DNA of 64,000 bases from Melioribacteraceae bacterium (GTDB lineage Bacteria > Bacteroidota > Ignavibacteria > Ignavibacteriales > Melioribacteraceae), in the NCBI GenBank assembly GCA_030584085.1, contig CP129490.1, positions 1,087,511 to 1,151,510 of the forward strand. Direction: 5' to 3'. The notes beneath the pieces were generated by a model that did not search any database, was not told where the DNA came from, and worked only from the letters and a program-made list of their open reading frames with translations. Of the stretch, positions 62,546-64,000 are shown piece after piece. Each line of letters opens with the position of its first letter. The stretch's first letter is position 1. Made by a program: the position numbers and the translations under genes.

Positions 62546-63508
62546 ATGGCTATTGAAATAATTCCTTACAACGAAGAATGGAAAGAAGAGTGGGATAGAT
62601 TTGTACTTAATTCAAATAACGGTACGATGTTCCACATGCAAAAGTTTTTTGATTATCACACTCCCGGTAAATTTTCTTTTAATCACTTGATGTTTATTGA
62701 AAACGGTAAGTTAGCTGCGGTGCTACCTGGTGCAAGAAGGGGAGATTCATTTGAATCGCCGATTGGTGCAAGCTATGGTTCACTTGTAACTCCCGATCTT
62801 AAATTTGATAAAGCACTTGAATTGGTTTCCGCATTGATTGAATACGCAAAGAAGCAAGGAATAAAAGAAATTGAGTTAACTTCGGCTCCAAGGGTTTATG
62901 AGAAATATCAAAATGAAAATCTTGACTTTGCTCTTCTATGGCTTGGGTTTTCTTATAAACTACACTATATCTCAAGCGCGATAAAGCTTGATCCCGGCAT
63001 TGATATTATTGAAAGATTTCAAGCAACCATTAGACGAAATATTCGAAAAAGTTTTAAAGAAGGTGTTACTGTTGAAATCAATGATAAATATGATGAATTT
63101 TACCCGATACTAATTGAAAACAAAGCTCGACACGGTGTAAAACCAACACATTCATTAGAAGACCTAATAAAACTCACTGAACTTCTTCCGGATAGATTAA
63201 AATTGTTTATGGTCTATGCCGAAGGAAAACCAATCGGCGGATCCGTAATGTTTTATCCAAATGAAACCGTAGCTTTGTGTTTTTATAATATGCTTCGCTA
63301 TGAGTATGAAAAATACAAACCTATTCAACGGGTAATGTACGAGGTTGTTAAAGACGCAACCGAATCGGGTTATAAATATGTTGATATTGGTGTCTCACAA
63401 GATACTTCGGCAGAAAACCCTATGACACCCTCGTTGGGTCTGATTGAGTTTAAAGAAAAGTTTGATGCAAAAACTGTTATGAGAAATACATTTCACATCA
63501 AATTATAA
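62546..63508 (+). CDS. FemAB/GNAT-like acyltransferase family protein
   Basis: A 320-residue protein with a GNAT-like fold of the FemAB/BioF2 (peptidoglycan bridge formation) group: FVLNSNNGTMFHMQKFFDYH, SPIGASYGSLVTPDL, RNIRKSFKEGVTVEI, and the second half PIGGSVMFYPNETVALCFYNM with YKYVDIGVSQD. Such proteins transfer an aminoacyl or acyl group and are common in exopolysaccharide and capsule clusters. The donor and acceptor here are not known. The ATG start gives MAIEIIPYNEEWKEEWDRF. It is separated from the GT39-like gene by 63 bases, and a glycosyltransferase gene starts 4 bases after it. Confidence 0.82.
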   Translation: MAIEIIPYNEEWKEEWDRFVLNSNNGTMFHMQKFFDYHTPGKFSFNHLMFIENGKLAAVLPGARRGDSFESPIGASYGSLVTPDLKFDKALELVSALIEYAKKQGIKEIELTSAPRVYEKYQNENLDFALLWLGFSYKLHYISSAIKLDPGIDIIERFQATIRRNIRKSFKEGVTVEINDKYDEFYPILIENKARHGVKPTHSLEDLIKLTELLPDRLKLFMVYAEGKPIGGSVMFYPNETVALCFYNMLRYEYEKYKPIQRVMYEVVKDATESGYKYVDIGVSQDTSAENPMTPSLGLIEFKEKFDAKTVMRNTFHIKL

Positions 63509-63512
63509 TTTA

Positions 63513-64000
63513 ATGAGTAAAAAGAAACAGATATTCATCGCGTTTCTTGGTAATCCGTTTCATGATTCACGTATTACTAATCTTAAAAAATCTCTTGAAG
63601 ATAATTTCTGCGATGTAAAGGTAATAGGATTCGATTGGACTACACCAAACTTCAAAACTTATCGAGATGAATCAACCGTTGTTTATAAACTTACCAAAAC
63701 AAAGTTCTCAATCTTTTTCTATGCAAGTTTTAAATTGCTTCTGTTAAAAGAGCTCTTTAAAACAAAAGCTGATCTTTATTTTGCCGAAGAAATATATTCA
63801 CTCCCGTTCGTAAAATTGAGAAGTTATTTTAACAATGCTAAAGTTTATTACAACAGTCGCGAACTTTATGCGTTTTTAGGCGGACTTCGAAACAGAAAAT
63901 TCATTCAAAAAATTTTTACAACACTTGAAAGAATTTTCATTCACCAAGTCGATTTAGTCCTTACAACAGGCGAAATGGATTCGGAATTTCTTCATAAATT
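63513..64000 (+). CDS. Glycosyltransferase, N-terminal part (3' end outside window)
   Basis: The frame opens at ATG 63513 and runs to the window edge with no stop (162 codons seen). The sequence MSKKKQIFIAFLGNPFHDSR with the following YYNSRELYAFLGGLRNRKF and HQVDLVLTTGEMDSEFL segment matches the N-terminal Rossmann half of a GT-B (GT4-like) transferase. The donor-binding half is missing here. The gene continues the envelope-glycan theme of the 61-64 kb region and starts 4 bases after the FemAB-like gene. Confidence 0.8.
   Translation, partial: MSKKKQIFIAFLGNPFHDSRITNLKKSLEDNFCDVKVIGFDWTTPNFKTYRDESTVVYKLTKTKFSIFFYASFKLLLLKELFKTKADLYFAEEIYSLPFVKLRSYFNNAKVYYNSRELYAFLGGLRNRKFIQKIFTTLERIFIHQVDLVLTTGEMDSEFLHK

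Noticed and set aside
1-64000. tRNA genes, rRNA, CRISPR arrays, prophage or insertion sequences
   Set aside because: Reading both strands gave no cloverleaf, repeat-spacer pattern, transposase, integrase or phage gene. Spacers are too short to hide large elements.

Overview
The window is about 64 kb of AT-rich chromosomal DNA, densely packed with about 57 protein genes on both strands. I see no tRNA, rRNA, CRISPR array, phage or insertion sequence, and no gene-free stretch longer than about 300 bases. Gene content points to the Ignavibacteria side of the Bacteroidota/Chlorobiota supergroup. Several exported proteins end in the NYPNPFNP-type sorting domain of the type IX secretion system (T9SS), a PorU-like C25 sortase is present, PorV/PorQ-family barrels recur, the order ileS-dksA-lspA-rluD is kept, TTG starts are frequent, and some upstream regions carry TAnnTTTG boxes. 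The taxonomic call rests on gene content only.

Layout. 1-4.9 kb: end of ileS, a DksA/TraR-like protein with a histone-H1-like tail, lspA, rluD and a small membrane protein, closed by a strong terminator. 5.0-7.0 kb (minus): a nine-haem c-type cytochrome with a T9SS sorting domain. 7.3-12.6 kb: cysS, a small membrane protein, an outer-membrane-type protein, a low-complexity lipoprotein and a FadL-like barrel. 12.7-14.5 kb: rsgA converging on an ATP-grasp protein.

14.6-30.7 kb: eleven plus-strand genes with gaps of at most 14 bases. These are a TPR lipoprotein, a LolB-like lipoprotein, an EnvC-like LytM protein, a Wzx flippase, UDP-galactopyranose mutase, four further glycosyltransferases, a WecG/TagA/CpsF transferase and, six bases later, a 1779-residue PorU-like sortase. 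In known T9SS the sortase joins cargo to a lipopolysaccharide-type anchor, so this array may unite glycan-anchor synthesis and the enzyme that uses the anchor. The sortase also appears to contain a FAM3/ILEI-type domain, a fold linked to sugar binding in POMGnT1. This is the most interesting part of the window.

30.9-50.8 kb: a hypothetical barrel protein, a HAD phosphatase, a propeller protein with a decayed phosphoesterase-like N-terminus, lepA-lepB, a T9SS-sorted subtilase with an O-methyltransferase, an Rrf2 regulator, an IMPACT protein, uvrA, an AhpD-like protein, rdgB, a lipoprotein, menG/ubiE, a duplicated cysteine-rich small protein, a PAP2-type membrane protein, mgtE and ksgA. 50.9-56.5 kb: an overlapping operon with a flippase-like protein, two related membrane glycosyltransferases around a NodB deacetylase, a DUF1207-like protein and an M50 protease. 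56.7 kb to the end: a lipoprotein, a T9SS-type propeller protein, two PorV/PorQ-family barrels, an ArnT/PMT-like transferase, a FemAB/GNAT-like protein and a glycosyltransferase cut by the window edge.

Taken together, the accessory content is almost all cell envelope: secretion, sorting, glycan assembly and outer-membrane proteins, set among ordinary housekeeping genes.
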